Notes: generated by a model from the letters alone, not told the origin. DNA of 59,257 nt from Actinomycetota bacterium (GCA_020052375.1 JAGVPG010000005.1:1-59257); one strand, 5' to 3'; shown: positions 34,278 through 42,638, counted from the first letter of the stretch. A program made the numbers and translations.

Positions 34278-35036
34278 TTACTCCTCATCCTTCATTCTAT
34301 TGATCATTCCAGCCAGATATCCGGCTCCAAACCCGTTGTCTATATTGACGACAGCCACTCCCGGCGCGCAACTGTTCAACATCGTCAGAAGGGCCGATAA
34401 GCCGCCGAACGACGCGCCATAACCGACGCTTGTCGGCACTGCTATGACGGGGCACGAGACAAGCCCGCCGAGCAAGCTGGGGAGCGCGCCATCCATACCG
34501 GCGATAGCGACAATGACCTTAGCCTTTCCCAGTATGTCTGTAAACGCTAATACGCGGTGGACACCGGCGACTCCGACATCAAAGATGCGCTCACACTCGG
34601 CGCCCATCAGTTCGGCGACGATCGCCGCTTCTTCCGCTACAGGGATATCGGTCGTCCCCGCTGAGACTATGGCGACAAGTCCCTGCTTTTTAACTTCGCC
34701 CTTATTGACGACGATCAGGCGGGCGTCTTCGAAGTATTCGGCGTCTGTTTTGAGTCGTTTGACAGCAGCCGCGGTCCCGGGGTCTGCTTTTGTAAGGACG
34801 ATCGGACATGAGTCGGATAACCGTTTCTTGATGATGGTTATTATCTGCTTCTCCGTCTTCCCCGGGCAGTAGATGACTTCGGGGAAACCGCACCTGATAC
34901 TCCGGTGAGTATCCAGTTTGGCGAAACCGATATCGTCGAAGGGAAGGTCTTTTAAAACCTTGAAGCCTTCTTCGACGGTCTTCTTGCCATTCCGTATGTC
35001 ACGAAGAAGGTTTTTAAGGTCTTCATTCTTCATCAC
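34278..35036 (-). CDS. larB: Nickel-pincer cofactor: carboxylase/hydrolase LarB
   Basis: 252 residues. The C-terminal ~150 residues are PurE-like (VSAGTTDIPVAEEAA...AGMDGALPSLLGGL). LarB carboxylates nicotinic acid adenine dinucleotide and releases AMP as the first step of the pincer cofactor. The start is GTG at 35036 or ATG at 35033, both overlapping the larE stop; GGAG of larE stands 7 bases before the GTG. Confidence 0.93.
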   Translation of the reverse strand: MMKNEDLKNLLRDIRNGKKTVEEGFKVLKDLPFDDIGFAKLDTHRSIRCGFPEVIYCPGKTEKQIITIIKKRLSDSCPIVLTKADPGTAAAVKRLKTDAEYFEDARLIVVNKGEVKKQGLVAIVSAGTTDIPVAEEAAIVAELMGAECERIFDVGVAGVHRVLAFTDILGKAKVIVAIAGMDGALPSLLGGLVSCPVIAVPTSVGYGASFGGLSALLTMLNSCAPGVAVVNIDNGFGAGYLAGMINRMKDEE

Positions 35037-35845
35037 ATATCAGCTCCGATATACGAGTTCATACTACCCTGTCTGTACCCTTTTCTATCGATCGATATGG
35101 AATCAAGACCGATGTCCGACAGGCCTTTAAATATTTGATCCGCTATCTCTAAAAGGTATGGCACCTGGTCCGGAGAGACTTCTATCTTTGCTTCATCGTC
35201 ACCGATCAGGCGCAGTCGTACGTATTTAAACCCGAATCCCTTTATAAAGGATTCTGCTTTCTCGATCATCTTAAGGTCCGGCCCGGTTATTTCGATGCCG
35301 TATGCAAACCGCGTTGCAAGGCACGGTGTCGCTTCCTTGTCCCATGTAGCAAGTCCCATGTCTCTGGAAGCGGTCCGTATGTCCTTTTTTGTAAAACCGC
35401 TATCGGCTAGTGGATGCCGGACATCGAACTCTTCGGCTGCTTTGAGACCGGGTCGGTAGTCCTTGAGGTCATCTATATTCGTGCCGTCTACGATCACTGC
35501 CATCTTCTCAACTGCCAAAGGCAACATCTTTTTATACAGGGATCTCTTACAGTGGTAACATCTATCGGCCGGGTTGCTTCTGAACGCCGGATCGGTTAAT
35601 GCTGAACTATTTACGACAATATGCGGCACAAGTAGTTCAGAAGCGAAGTCGATGGCTGCTCGGAAGTCGTCCCCAGGGATCACTTCAGAATCCTCGGTCA
35701 CCGCTACAACGCTGTTATCGAGAGCATCCCTGGTGACTTTAAGCAGGAAAGTGCTATCAACGCCGCCTGAGAAGGCGACGAGCACGTGTCCGAACGTCTT
35801 TAACTGGCTCTTTAGCTTTAGCATCTTCTTATCGAGAGCGGTCAT
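35033..35845 (-). CDS. larE: Nickel-pincer cofactor: sulfur-transfer protein LarE
   Basis: 270 residues. The PP-loop ATP-binding motif FSGGVDSTFLLKV and a later ATPCLATR, whose Cys donates sulfur in sacrificial LarE enzymes, are present. It also has two CxxC-type Cys (DRCYHCKRS). LarE adenylates and thiolates the LarB product. A possible -10 (TATATT on the minus strand, 35860-35855) lies 9 bases before the ATG, with no ribosome site, so the mRNA may be almost leaderless. Confidence 0.92.
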   Translation of the reverse strand: MTALDKKMLKLKSQLKTFGHVLVAFSGGVDSTFLLKVTRDALDNSVVAVTEDSEVIPGDDFRAAIDFASELLVPHIVVNSSALTDPAFRSNPADRCYHCKRSLYKKMLPLAVEKMAVIVDGTNIDDLKDYRPGLKAAEEFDVRHPLADSGFTKKDIRTASRDMGLATWDKEATPCLATRFAYGIEITGPDLKMIEKAESFIKGFGFKYVRLRLIGDDEAKIEVSPDQVPYLLEIADQIFKGLSDIGLDSISIDRKGYRQGSMNSYIGADM

Positions 35846-35913
35846 AGTGCATAAAATATACCACGAACGAGGCTTAAAAAACCCGATTTGATTGTGTTAG
35901 AATGTTAGGACTG

Positions 35914-36378
35914 ATGAACGTGTATTTCTTGATCGTCTTGGTTTTAGGTCTTGCCGCTTGGGTAGGGTTTCTCACGTACCAGATGGGGAACCTGCGGAGG
36001 CAGCACCGGATCCTGGGGCGGGGCCTTAACGAAGTGAATCTCTACGAAGCATTGACTGCTCATGTCGAGCGCGTCGATGAGTTCGAGCAGCTTATATCCG
36101 ATGTGATATCTGAACAGGAGAAACTGAATCGTAAGCTGCTTCAGACAGTCCAGCACGTAGGACTCGTAAGATATGACGCGTTCAATGACATGGGAGGCAG
36201 GCTGAGTTTTGTTCTCGCTCTTCTCGATGCCGGAGGGAACGGCATCCTGGTAACCACGATTTGCGGCCGGCAAGAAACGCGAACTTACGCGAAAGACATC
36301 AAAGCGGGAAAGGCCGCCGTCGTGCTGACTGAAGAGGAACAACAGGCAATATCACAGGCACTTAGCAGGAGGAAATAA
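35914..36378 (+). CDS. DUF4446-family membrane protein
   Basis: 154 residues from the ATG at 35914; an in-frame ATG at 35902 would add four residues but overlaps TAGAAT, a likely -10 box (35898-35903). One N-terminal helix (VYFLIVLVLGLAAWVGFLTY), a basic, helical middle, and a C-terminal domain with VGLVRYDAFNDMGGRLSFVLALLD, the DUF4446 signature. Function unknown. It reads divergently from larE and directly into pheA. Confidence 0.8.
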   Translation: MNVYFLIVLVLGLAAWVGFLTYQMGNLRRQHRILGRGLNEVNLYEALTAHVERVDEFEQLISDVISEQEKLNRKLLQTVQHVGLVRYDAFNDMGGRLSFVLALLDAGGNGILVTTICGRQETRTYAKDIKAGKAAVVLTEEEQQAISQALSRRK

Positions 36379-37200
36379 GTGAGGATCGGTTATCTCGGCC
36401 CGCCAGGTACTTTTGCGGAAGAGGCGCTGATAAGCAGATTGGAATACCCGCAAAATGATCTGGTGCCGTTTGCGACGGTGCCTGATGTGATCCAGGCGGT
36501 TGAAAAAGGCGACATGGAAAAGGGTATCGTGCCGATCGAGAACTCGATCGAGGGCTCGATCAATGTGACTCTGGACGTTCTTGCGTTCGAAGCGGATGTG
36601 CTGATCGAAAAGGAGATCACGGTCCCGGTACGCCATAATCTTATCGCTCAAAAAGGCGTCAGGCCGGAGAATATCAAAGGGATCATCTCTCATCCACATG
36701 CCATAGCCCAGTGTCGTCGGTATCTGACAAAGAACTTTCCCAACACGCCGGTATTTGCGGCAAACAGCACCGCTGAAGCTGTAAAGAACGTTGCCGACGA
36801 ACATAAAGATTATGCGGCTGTTGGTACCGCCCTGGCGGCAGAGCTTTACGGATTGGAAGTCATCGAGAGCGATATAGAGGATTACAAGGACAACCAGACC
36901 AGGTTCGTTATCGTCGGTAAGGAACAGGCAAAGAGGACGGGCAACGATAAGACGTCGATCGTCTGCATGATCCACGAGGACAGACCGGGAAGCTTGCTTC
37001 AGATCCTGCAGGAGTTTGCGTACAGATATATAAATCTGACAAAGATCGAGTCGCGTCCGGCAAAAAGAGCGCTCGGCGAGTATATATTCATGATCGATAT
37101 GGAAGGTCATATAGACGACCCGATAGTCGGGGAAGCCATCAAATGTCTGAGATGCAAGATCAAGGACGTCAAGATCTTGGGATCGTATCCTAGAGGATAA
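36379..37200 (+). CDS. pheA: Prephenate dehydratase
   Basis: 273 residues. The catalytic part (1-~180) has the [15 protein letters not shown] and NQTRFVIVG motifs with the Thr-Arg-Phe essential for decarboxylation and dehydration of prephenate to phenylpyruvate. The C-terminal ACT domain (about 195-270, [14 protein letters not shown]) binds phenylalanine for feedback. It lacks a chorismate mutase domain. GTG start directly after the previous TAA, with AGGAGG upstream. Confidence 0.95.
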   Translation: MRIGYLGPPGTFAEEALISRLEYPQNDLVPFATVPDVIQAVEKGDMEKGIVPIENSIEGSINVTLDVLAFEADVLIEKEITVPVRHNLIAQKGVRPENIKGIISHPHAIAQCRRYLTKNFPNTPVFAANSTAEAVKNVADEHKDYAAVGTALAAELYGLEVIESDIEDYKDNQTRFVIVGKEQAKRTGNDKTSIVCMIHEDRPGSLLQILQEFAYRYINLTKIESRPAKRALGEYIFMIDMEGHIDDPIVGEAIKCLRCKIKDVKILGSYPRG

Positions 37201-37245
37201 AAAGGAAAGTGGAAAGCGGAAAAAGGAAAGCAGAAGGAAGAGCAT
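37201..37245 (+). repeat. Polypurine tract before serS
   Basis: A 45-base stretch almost wholly of A and G built from GGAAAG-like words fills the gap between pheA and serS. It ends in GGAAGAG, the probable ribosome site of serS. No T-box or other leader structure fits in the gap. Confidence 0.6.
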
Positions 37246-37246
37246 A

Positions 37247-38533
37247 GTGCTTGATATTAAGTTTGTACGGGAAAATCTGGAAATGGTGAAGTCTAAACTC
37301 AAGACACGCGGAGTGGACGCGGCGACGATCAAAGAGCTGGATACGGTCGTGGAGCTCGATAAGAAACGCCGCTCGATCCTGGTCGAAGTCGAAAACCTGA
37401 AAGCCGATAGGAATAAAGCGTCGGACGAGATCAGCCGTCTGAAAAAAGAAGGCAAGAAGGCTGATGATATGATCTCGGGCTTGAAACAATCCTCGGACAA
37501 GATCAAAATGCTTGACGAACAGCTCAAAGATGTCGTGGTATCCATGAAAGACATCTTGCTCGATGTCCCGAATGTACCGGATGATTCAGTTCCCGTGGGA
37601 GCGGAACCGGAAGACAATCTTGAAGCCAGGCGCTTCGGAAAAGAGCCCGACTATGGTTTTGAACCGAAAAGCCACTGGGAGATCGGAGAAGCTCTGGACA
37701 TCCTCGACTTCGAACGGGGAGTCAAACTTGCCGGCGCCAGGTTCGTCCTTATGAAGGGTCTCGGAGCTAAACTGGAGCGCGCCTTGATCAACTTTATGCT
37801 CGATCTTCATACGACCGAGCATGGATACATGGAAGTCTTCCCTCCCGTTATGGTAAACACGGAGACGATGACCGGAACGGGCCAATTGCCGAAGTTCGCG
37901 GAAGACCTTTATAAATGCAAAGACGATGACCTGTGGTTGATACCCACGGCGGAGGTCCCGGTGACCAACATACACCGTGATGACATACTGGATGGGGACC
38001 TCCTTCCATTGAAATACGTGGCATATACACCTTGCTTCAGAAGAGAGGCCGGTTCCTATGGAAAGGATATCCGCGGCATCATCCGACAGCATCAGTTCAA
38101 TAAGGTCGAGCTTGTGAAGTTCACAAAACCGGAAGAATCATATAACGAGTTGGAGGCATTGACGACCAACGCGGAAAAAGTCCTACAGTTGCTCGGTCTT
38201 TACCACCGCGTAGTCGTTCTGTGCACCGGAGACCTTGGATTTTCGGGTGCCAAGACGTATGATATAGAGGGATGGATCCCTAGTTCCGGGGGTTTCAAGG
38301 AGATAAGTTCCTGCTCCAACTTCGAGTCATATCAGGCAAGGCGGATAAACGTCCGTTTCCGCCGGGACAAGAAAGCCAAACCGGAACTGGTTCACACGTT
38401 GAATGGCTCCGGAGTTGCGATAGGAAGAACACTGGCTGCGATAATCGAGCAATACCAGCAGGAAGACGGCAGTGTTTTGATACCGGAAGCTTTACAACCA
38501 TATATGGGTGGAATAGACAGGATCTCCAGATAG
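37247..38533 (+). CDS. serS: Serine-tRNA ligase
   Basis: 428 residues, normal for SerRS. The N-terminal coiled-coil arm (about 30-105, rich in Lys and Asp) reads the long variable arm of tRNA-Ser. Class II motif 2 ([15 protein letters not shown]) and motif 3 ([15 protein letters not shown]) are complete. GTG start. It is followed by two tiny paralogous peptide genes and by tRNA-Ser(TGA) and tRNA-Ser(GCT), so enzyme and substrates are linked on the chromosome. Confidence 0.97.
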   Translation: MLDIKFVRENLEMVKSKLKTRGVDAATIKELDTVVELDKKRRSILVEVENLKADRNKASDEISRLKKEGKKADDMISGLKQSSDKIKMLDEQLKDVVVSMKDILLDVPNVPDDSVPVGAEPEDNLEARRFGKEPDYGFEPKSHWEIGEALDILDFERGVKLAGARFVLMKGLGAKLERALINFMLDLHTTEHGYMEVFPPVMVNTETMTGTGQLPKFAEDLYKCKDDDLWLIPTAEVPVTNIHRDDILDGDLLPLKYVAYTPCFRREAGSYGKDIRGIIRQHQFNKVELVKFTKPEESYNELEALTTNAEKVLQLLGLYHRVVVLCTGDLGFSGAKTYDIEGWIPSSGGFKEISSCSNFESYQARRINVRFRRDKKAKPELVHTLNGSGVAIGRTLAAIIEQYQQEDGSVLIPEALQPYMGGIDRISR

Positions 38534-38551
38534 AAGCGAGGAGGGGTGACC

Positions 38552-38626
38552 ATGAAAAGGTTCACGATCCCGCGTATCGCACATTGTGGCGAAGGCCATA
38601 AGCGTTTGTCCCGGATAAGACGTTAA
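38552..38626 (+). CDS. Micropeptide, copy 1 (24 residues)
   Basis: MKRFTIPRIAHC followed by GEGHKRLSRIRR. GAGGAGGGG stands 5 bases before the ATG. The next gene is a paralogue; the two differ at synonymous sites for Lys, Ile, Arg (CGT/AGA), Ala and Cys while keeping MKR-IPR-AHC, which indicates selection on the peptide. It is strongly basic (8 Lys/Arg), with one Cys and two His. No known family or leader peptide is recognised. Possible roles: a metal- or RNA-binding peptide, or a precursor peptide; none is shown. Confidence 0.65.
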   Translation: MKRFTIPRIAHCGEGHKRLSRIRR

Positions 38627-38665
38627 ACTGTCTAAATCTGACTTTACATCTAGGAGGCGTGAACG

Positions 38666-38716
38666 ATGAAGAGGTATAAGATTCCGAGAGTCGCTCATTG
38701 CGATTCAGGCTGTTGA
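38666..38716 (+). CDS. Micropeptide, copy 2 (16 residues, in-frame TGA)
   Basis: MKRYKIPRVAHCDSGC then TGA. TAGGAGG precedes the ATG with the same GTGA(A)C spacing pattern as copy 1. After the TGA the homology to copy 1 continues in frame without gaps (VSRARR against LSRIRR) to a TAG at 38756-38758, so the TGA replaces the Lys17 codon. Copy 2 is thus either a shortened peptide with a CxxxC-like end (HCDSGC), a nonsense mutant, or read through. Coding potential for the first 16 codons is supported by synonymous change; the rest is open. Confidence 0.55.
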   Translation: MKRYKIPRVAHCDSGC

Positions 38717-38751
38717 CTTGTGTCCCGGGCAAGACGTAAAAAGGTCCGACA

Positions 38752-38847
38752 AAGCTAGTAGCTTGTGGCTAGTAGCTGGTAGCAAAAAATATGCCAGTAG
38801 TTAATGAAAATATTGACTCCTGGCTACAAGCTACTAGCTACTAGCTT
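38752..38847. repeat. Imperfect inverted repeat of GCTAGTAGCT words
   Basis: The left arm (38752-38783) is built from AGCTAGTAGCT/GGCTAGTAGCTGG words and the right arm (38820-38847) from their complement. Together they could fold into a long hairpin just before tRNA-Ser(TGA), possibly closing transcription from serS and the micropeptides. Confidence 0.6.
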
Positions 38848-38853
38848 ATTATT

Positions 38854-38943
38854 GGAGGGATGTCCGAGTGGTTGAAGGAGGCGGTCTTGAAAACCGTTGT
38901 GCCCTTGCGGGTACCGGGGGTTCGAATCCCTCTCCCTCCGCCA
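38854..38943 (+). tRNA. tRNA-Ser(TGA)
   Basis: 90 bases with encoded CCA: acceptor GGAGGGA / TCCCTCC, anticodon loop CTTGAAA (TGA), long variable arm around TGCCCTTGCGGGTA, T-arm GGTTCGAATCC. A 13-bp hairpin starts inside its 3' end (38938-38967). Confidence 0.96.
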
Positions 38944-38967
38944 ATCCATCTATAGATGGATTGGCGG
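38938..38967 (+). other. Hairpin that includes the tRNA-Ser(TGA) CCA end
   Basis: CCGCCAATCCATC (38938-38950) pairs perfectly with 38955-38967 across a TATA loop. The 5' arm contains the last six bases of the tRNA (CCGCCA), so it competes with the acceptor stem in the precursor. tRNA-Ser(GGA) has the same design with different arm length. Confidence 0.8.
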
Positions 38968-39074
38968 ATAACAAACAGCAGACAACTGACAACAAACAAC
39001 GAGAAATCTAAAAGACGTTCTTAGAGTTGTTGTAAGTCGTGTGTTGTAAGTTGTATGTTCGAGCGTAGCGAGAC

Positions 39075-39166
39075 GGAGGGGTCGCATAGTGGCTGAGTGC
39101 ACCCGCCTGCTAAGCGGGTAAGGGGGGTGACCTCCTTCGAGGGTTCGAATCCCTCCCCCTCCGCCA
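39075..39166 (+). tRNA. tRNA-Ser(GCT)
   Basis: 92 bases with encoded CCA: acceptor GGAGGGG / CCCCTCC, anticodon loop CTGCTAA (GCT), long variable arm, T-arm GGTTCGAATCC. Preceded by a GTTGTAAGTTGT-type low-complexity spacer. An AT-rich island of partial genes starts directly behind its CCA. Confidence 0.96.
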
Positions 39167-39174
39167 GTTGGGCG

Positions 39175-39438
39175 ATGATTAAAAAAGATGATGTTGAAAT
39201 CATGTTACAAAGAAAAGATAGTTTAGTTGAAGAACTACCAGAATTTAAGGAATTAAAAATTGGAGGCACATTTACTCTGTATGTCAGCATGCAAGATGCA
39301 AAAAGCTTTTATGACAAAGTAAAAGGCAAAGTTGAAATCGTAAAAGATATACACAAGACTTTTTACGGTATGGACGAGTTTGTGATTAAAGATTTGAACG
39401 GGTATGTTATTTATTTTGCAGAGGCCCAAAATGGATAA
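39175..39438 (+). pseudogene. VOC/glyoxalase-family fragment cut off at the tRNA-Ser(GCT) end
   Basis: 87 codons from the first ATG after the tRNA. The protein starts at KKDDVEIMLQR, which in VOC proteins is an internal strand, and continues through the second half-domain (FTLYVSMQDAKSFYDKVKG...FVIKDLNGYVIYFAE). The first ~50 residues of a normal VOC protein are missing, and the homology begins 8 bases beyond the tRNA CCA. No ribosome site is seen. This is best read as a foreign gene truncated by insertion at the tRNA end. Confidence 0.65.
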
Positions 39439-39709
39439 TGTTCATAAAAAACTACAAATAATCCCAGGAGTTGGTCCAAAGTTATCTAGAGAATTTTCAA
39501 ACATTGGAATCAAAGATGTGTCAGATCTAAAAGACAAAGATCCAGAAGAATTATATTTCAAAATATGCGCCAAACAAGGACATCAAGTTGACCGTTGCGT
39601 TCTTTATGTTTGTCGTTCATCTGTTTATTTTGCTGAAAGTAAAAATCCTGATCCTGAAAAATTAAAGTGGTGGAATTGGAAAGATAAAAAAGACTTTGTC
39701 GCCAAATAA
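39431..39709 (+). CDS. Cdd1-type helix-hairpin-helix protein
   Basis: 92 residues from the ATG at 39431, which overlaps the VOC stop by 8 bases. LQIIPGVGPKLSREFSNIGIKDVSDL is a helix-hairpin-helix motif; LYFKICAKQGHQVDRCVLYVCR matches the small Cdd1 ('pathogenicity locus') family. These proteins probably bind nucleic acid; function unknown. The low GC and Lys-rich make-up differ from serS and pheA, which suggests gene transfer. Confidence 0.75.
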   Translation: MDNVHKKLQIIPGVGPKLSREFSNIGIKDVSDLKDKDPEELYFKICAKQGHQVDRCVLYVCRSSVYFAESKNPDPEKLKWWNWKDKKDFVAK

Positions 39710-39732
39710 TAAACTTATAGGAGATTATATGG

Positions 39733-40113
39733 TTGGTGAAAATAATATTAAGCATCTTATTAGTCCTAGCAATTATTTATATCGTTCCTTTTATTGTGTA
39801 TGGGCTTTCTTTGGTGCTCTTCGGGTTAAAACCACCAGATGGAGCATCGCCATTAATGTTTTTACTCAGCGTGTTTGTTTCAAAAATCGGCACGGCGATT
39901 GCTTTTGTTTTGATATTTTATTTTGCTCGTAATTCGTTAAGCGGTCATTGGTTTTTATACGCCTTCATTTGGTGGCTGATGTTTGCTATAGGTGAAACCG
40001 GTCAGGCAATAGGTCCGAATTATTCTTGGAAAGAAGCAATAGTAGGAGTGATTTCGGAAACAATATATTTGCCTGTTTCGGCATATATTGTTAATTGGTT
40101 GATAAAGGTTTAA
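39733..40113 (+). CDS. Four-helix membrane protein
   Basis: 126 residues. Helices at about 4-30, 42-64, 72-90 and 100-122. The start is probably TTG at 39733 (AGGAGA 9 bases upstream) or the adjacent GTG at 39736. No family is recognised. It lies in the AT-rich island behind tRNA-Ser(GCT) and shares its codon use. Confidence 0.6.
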   Translation: MVKIILSILLVLAIIYIVPFIVYGLSLVLFGLKPPDGASPLMFLLSVFVSKIGTAIAFVLIFYFARNSLSGHWFLYAFIWWLMFAIGETGQAIGPNYSWKEAIVGVISETIYLPVSAYIVNWLIKV

Positions 40114-40201
40114 ACGAACATAAAAAGAATTTGCCGCCAAACCGAGCGTGACCTAAATCGGGTTGTTTAATAGATACGTTGATGATTTAATGAAATAAAT
40201 T

Positions 40202-40912
40202 ATGCCAATATCAATAACATGGTTTCCACCGTCATGGCTGCTCATAAAAACCAAAGACAAAATTATTTACATTGATCCCGCCTGGATTCAAAAGAATTTT
40301 GCCGCATACCCGAAGAAAATAATTTTCAGCCATTATCCCGAACCGATGGACGGATTGCCGGAACCGGATTTGCCTAAGGCGGATATAGTTCTTATCACTC
40401 ATCACCACCAAGACCATATTAAGACAGCTACGCTCAATCGCCTCGCCAAGAAAAGCACGATTATTTTTGCGCCATACAAGTGCGCGGAATTAATCGGCAG
40501 GCCTTTTGAAGAGGTTAAACCGAACGATGAACGCAAGAGAGGAAAAATCAACATCAAAGCGGTATATGCGTACAACACGCCGAGTGGAAACTCCACTCGC
40601 AAAGTTCATCATAAAGGCGAGTGTGTTGGCTATTTGCTTACGATAGACGGAAAAACAATCTATCATGCAGGGGACACGGATGTAATACAAGAAATGAAAG
40701 AATTGGGGAAAGTGGATATAGCTTTTTTGCCAATTGGCGGGACATTCACCATGAATATACAAGAAGCGGTACAAGCAACATCACTTATTAAACCGCGAAT
40801 CGCAGTGTCCATGCATTTTTTGAAAGCAAAACCGCAAGATTTTCAAAAAAGGATTTCGGGAGGAGAAACCCACGCGATTATTTTGCGCACAAGCGAGTCA
40901 TATACGCTATGA
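40202..40912 (+). CDS. Metallo-beta-lactamase fold hydrolase
   Basis: 236 residues. The zinc motif THHHQDHIK (HxHxDH) is at about residue 62; a distal His is in YHAGDTDV, and a late SMHFLKAKP gives another ligand. It resembles UlaG-like or YtkL-like metal-dependent hydrolases. AT-rich, in the same island. Its stop overlaps the start of the broken AlkD-like gene. Confidence 0.8.
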   Translation: MPISITWFPPSWLLIKTKDKIIYIDPAWIQKNFAAYPKKIIFSHYPEPMDGLPEPDLPKADIVLITHHHQDHIKTATLNRLAKKSTIIFAPYKCAELIGRPFEEVKPNDERKRGKINIKAVYAYNTPSGNSTRKVHHKGECVGYLLTIDGKTIYHAGDTDVIQEMKELGKVDIAFLPIGGTFTMNIQEAVQATSLIKPRIAVSMHFLKAKPQDFQKRISGGETHAIILRTSESYTL

Positions 40913-41435
40913 ATGTCATTGAAGCACAATTAATTAAACTGCGAGACAGAAAACACGCGGAAATCTGCGCTTGGTTTTCAAGACAGAAAAGGGCGGATAC
41001 AGCGAGGGCGATAATTTTTTAGGCGTTCGTGTGCCGCAAATCCGCAAGATTATCAATGCGCATTTGAATGAAGTGGGATTAAAAGAAGCAGTTCAGTTAC
41101 TTAAATCACCGTGGCATAAAGTACGGCTTTCCGGCTATACTCTCTTGGTTGATATTTCGGCAAGAGAAATCATCGGGAATCATCTCATCGGCAAAGATAA
41201 AAACATTTTACGCGTCCTTTCAAAATCAAAATCGCTCTGGGAAAGGCGCATTGCCATAATTTCCACGTGGGCTTTCATCAAAAACGGCGATCCGAAAGAA
41301 ACTTTCTCCATCTGCGAAACGCCCCGCGTCATGCTGAGATATGCTCTTGAAAAACACGGCGAATCTCAAAGGAAAAAATACATGAATTTGCCGCCAAAGA
41401 AAAAATTGAAATTCTCGGACTATTTCTCCAAATAA
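40909..41435 (+). pseudogene. DNA alkylation repair (AlkD-like) pseudogene
   Basis: The frame from ATG 40909 (MNVIEAQLIKLRDRKHAE...AWF) shifts at a T-run near 40975: TGGTTTTCAAG would need one more T to run on into FKTEKGGYSEGDNFLGVRVPQIRKI. A second defect is a missing block of ~40 residues: KETFSICE goes straight to TPRVMLRYALEKH, where AlkD proteins have the DLIHKAVGWMLRE helices. HEAT-like AlkD repeats before and after are clear. With a frameshift and a deletion it is almost surely inactive. Confidence 0.8.
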
Positions 41436-41477
41436 TAGACACTTGCTAAAACTCCTATAGCCCCCCAGAATGAAGAC

Positions 41478-42188
41478 ATGGAAAAACCAGATTTTGACGT
41501 GTTACAACATTTCGATAGCGAAAAATCCAGTTCTTACGATCAGGAGATCCGGAAGAAGATACCGGGTTATGAAGCCTTGCATGACCTGGTCCATTCTCTG
41601 CTAAAGCAGCACTTGGGTAGAGAAGCGAAAGTGCTGGTAGTTGGGGCCGGGACCGGCCAAGAGGTCATCTCGTATGCTCTTGAGAACCCTGGCTGGTATA
41701 TAGTCGGGGTCGATCCCGCAGATAACATGCTTGATGTCGCCTCCCAGAAGGTGGCGAGTAATCATCTGGAGGAACGCGTTAGTCTGCATTCGGGGTACTT
41801 GAACAGTCTGAAAGCCCCATCTCCTTTTGATGCCGCAACGGTCCTCCTGGTCATGCATTTTCTCCCCGATGATGGCGAAAAACAAAGCCTCTTGATGGAA
41901 GTGGCGCAACGTCTTAAAGCAGGAGCCAAATTGATACTGGTCGATCTCGAAGGAAGCAAAGGTTCGCCGGAATTCGAGATACTTTTTAAACTCTGGAAGG
42001 ACTATCAACTTGAAAAAAGATCAGATAAAGACGATGTTGAAAAGGACTTCGAACATATATTGAAAGACATCGGGTTCGTACCTCAAAGCCGGATAGAGGA
42101 ACTATTAAGGCAGACAGGTTTCAGTAAGATCCAGAAGTTCTTTCAGTCATTACTATTCGGTGGTTACATGGCTGAAAAACTCCCGTAA
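41478..42188 (+). CDS. Class I SAM-dependent methyltransferase
   Basis: 236 residues. Motif I is VLVVGAGTGQEV, followed by the acidic end of strand 2 (VGVDPAD) and FDAATVLLVMHFLPDD. It resembles small-molecule methyltransferases of the UbiE/Tam kind. The substrate is unknown. GC returns to the core level here, so the AT-rich island ends before this gene. Confidence 0.8.
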   Translation: MEKPDFDVLQHFDSEKSSSYDQEIRKKIPGYEALHDLVHSLLKQHLGREAKVLVVGAGTGQEVISYALENPGWYIVGVDPADNMLDVASQKVASNHLEERVSLHSGYLNSLKAPSPFDAATVLLVMHFLPDDGEKQSLLMEVAQRLKAGAKLILVDLEGSKGSPEFEILFKLWKDYQLEKRSDKDDVEKDFEHILKDIGFVPQSRIEELLRQTGFSKIQKFFQSLLFGGYMAEKLP

Positions 42189-42200
42189 AGAATCGGTTCC

Positions 42201-42503
42201 TTAAGGGTTTTTCTTCTTGTCTTCCTCGTCTTCTTTTTGTTCTTTACGGATGCGGCGGTAGGATTTTTTGGCTGCCTCACGGATGTTGAGATCATCGTCA
42301 TGCAACAATTTTTCCAGGGTCTCAAGTGACTCTTTGGTCTTGATGCTCCCCAGCGCTTCAATAGCTGCCAGTTTTAGGTCGGGTAATCCGGAGTTTATCA
42401 TCTGGACAAGCGGTCCCACGGCACGCTTGTCGCGGTCCTCTTTGTAGAACTCCGAAACGTTCCACTCAACAGGATTATCTTCGTTATTCTCAAATGGGCA
42501 CAT
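42201..42503 (-). CDS. Small HEAT-repeat protein
   Basis: 100 residues. Two HEAT/PBS-lyase-like repeats: AVGPLVQMINSGLPDLKLAAIEALGSI and SLETLEKLLHDDDLNIREAAKKSYRRI. The tail is Lys/Glu rich. It is probably a protein-binding adaptor. AAGGAGATGG lies before the ATG. Convergent with the methyltransferase gene. Confidence 0.75.
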   Translation of the reverse strand: MCPFENNEDNPVEWNVSEFYKEDRDKRAVGPLVQMINSGLPDLKLAAIEALGSIKTKESLETLEKLLHDDDLNIREAAKKSYRRIRKEQKEDEEDKKKNP

Positions 42504-42638
42504 AATCCATCTCCTTGAAAAAATAATCTTTAATAACGATTATACACGGTAAGCGGCAAAGTTGCATTGTAAGTCCGCTGTATACCGGTTAGATGCTATA
42601 ATCTTAGTAATTTCTGTTTGTCACACCTGGGAGGATCT

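Noticed and set aside
37201-37246. T-box or other riboswitch before serS
   Set aside because: The gap is only 46 bases of polypurine sequence and has no room or motif for a T-box.
36352-37617. A 421-codon open frame on the minus strand opposite pheA and serS
   Set aside because: It is the shadow of two certain genes on the plus strand, is rich in Ser, Phe and Arg without domain motifs, and has no ribosome site.
38717-38758. Bacterial SECIS element behind the TGA of micropeptide 2
   Set aside because: Only a 4-bp CTTG/CAAG stem is available; this is too weak to claim selenocysteine.
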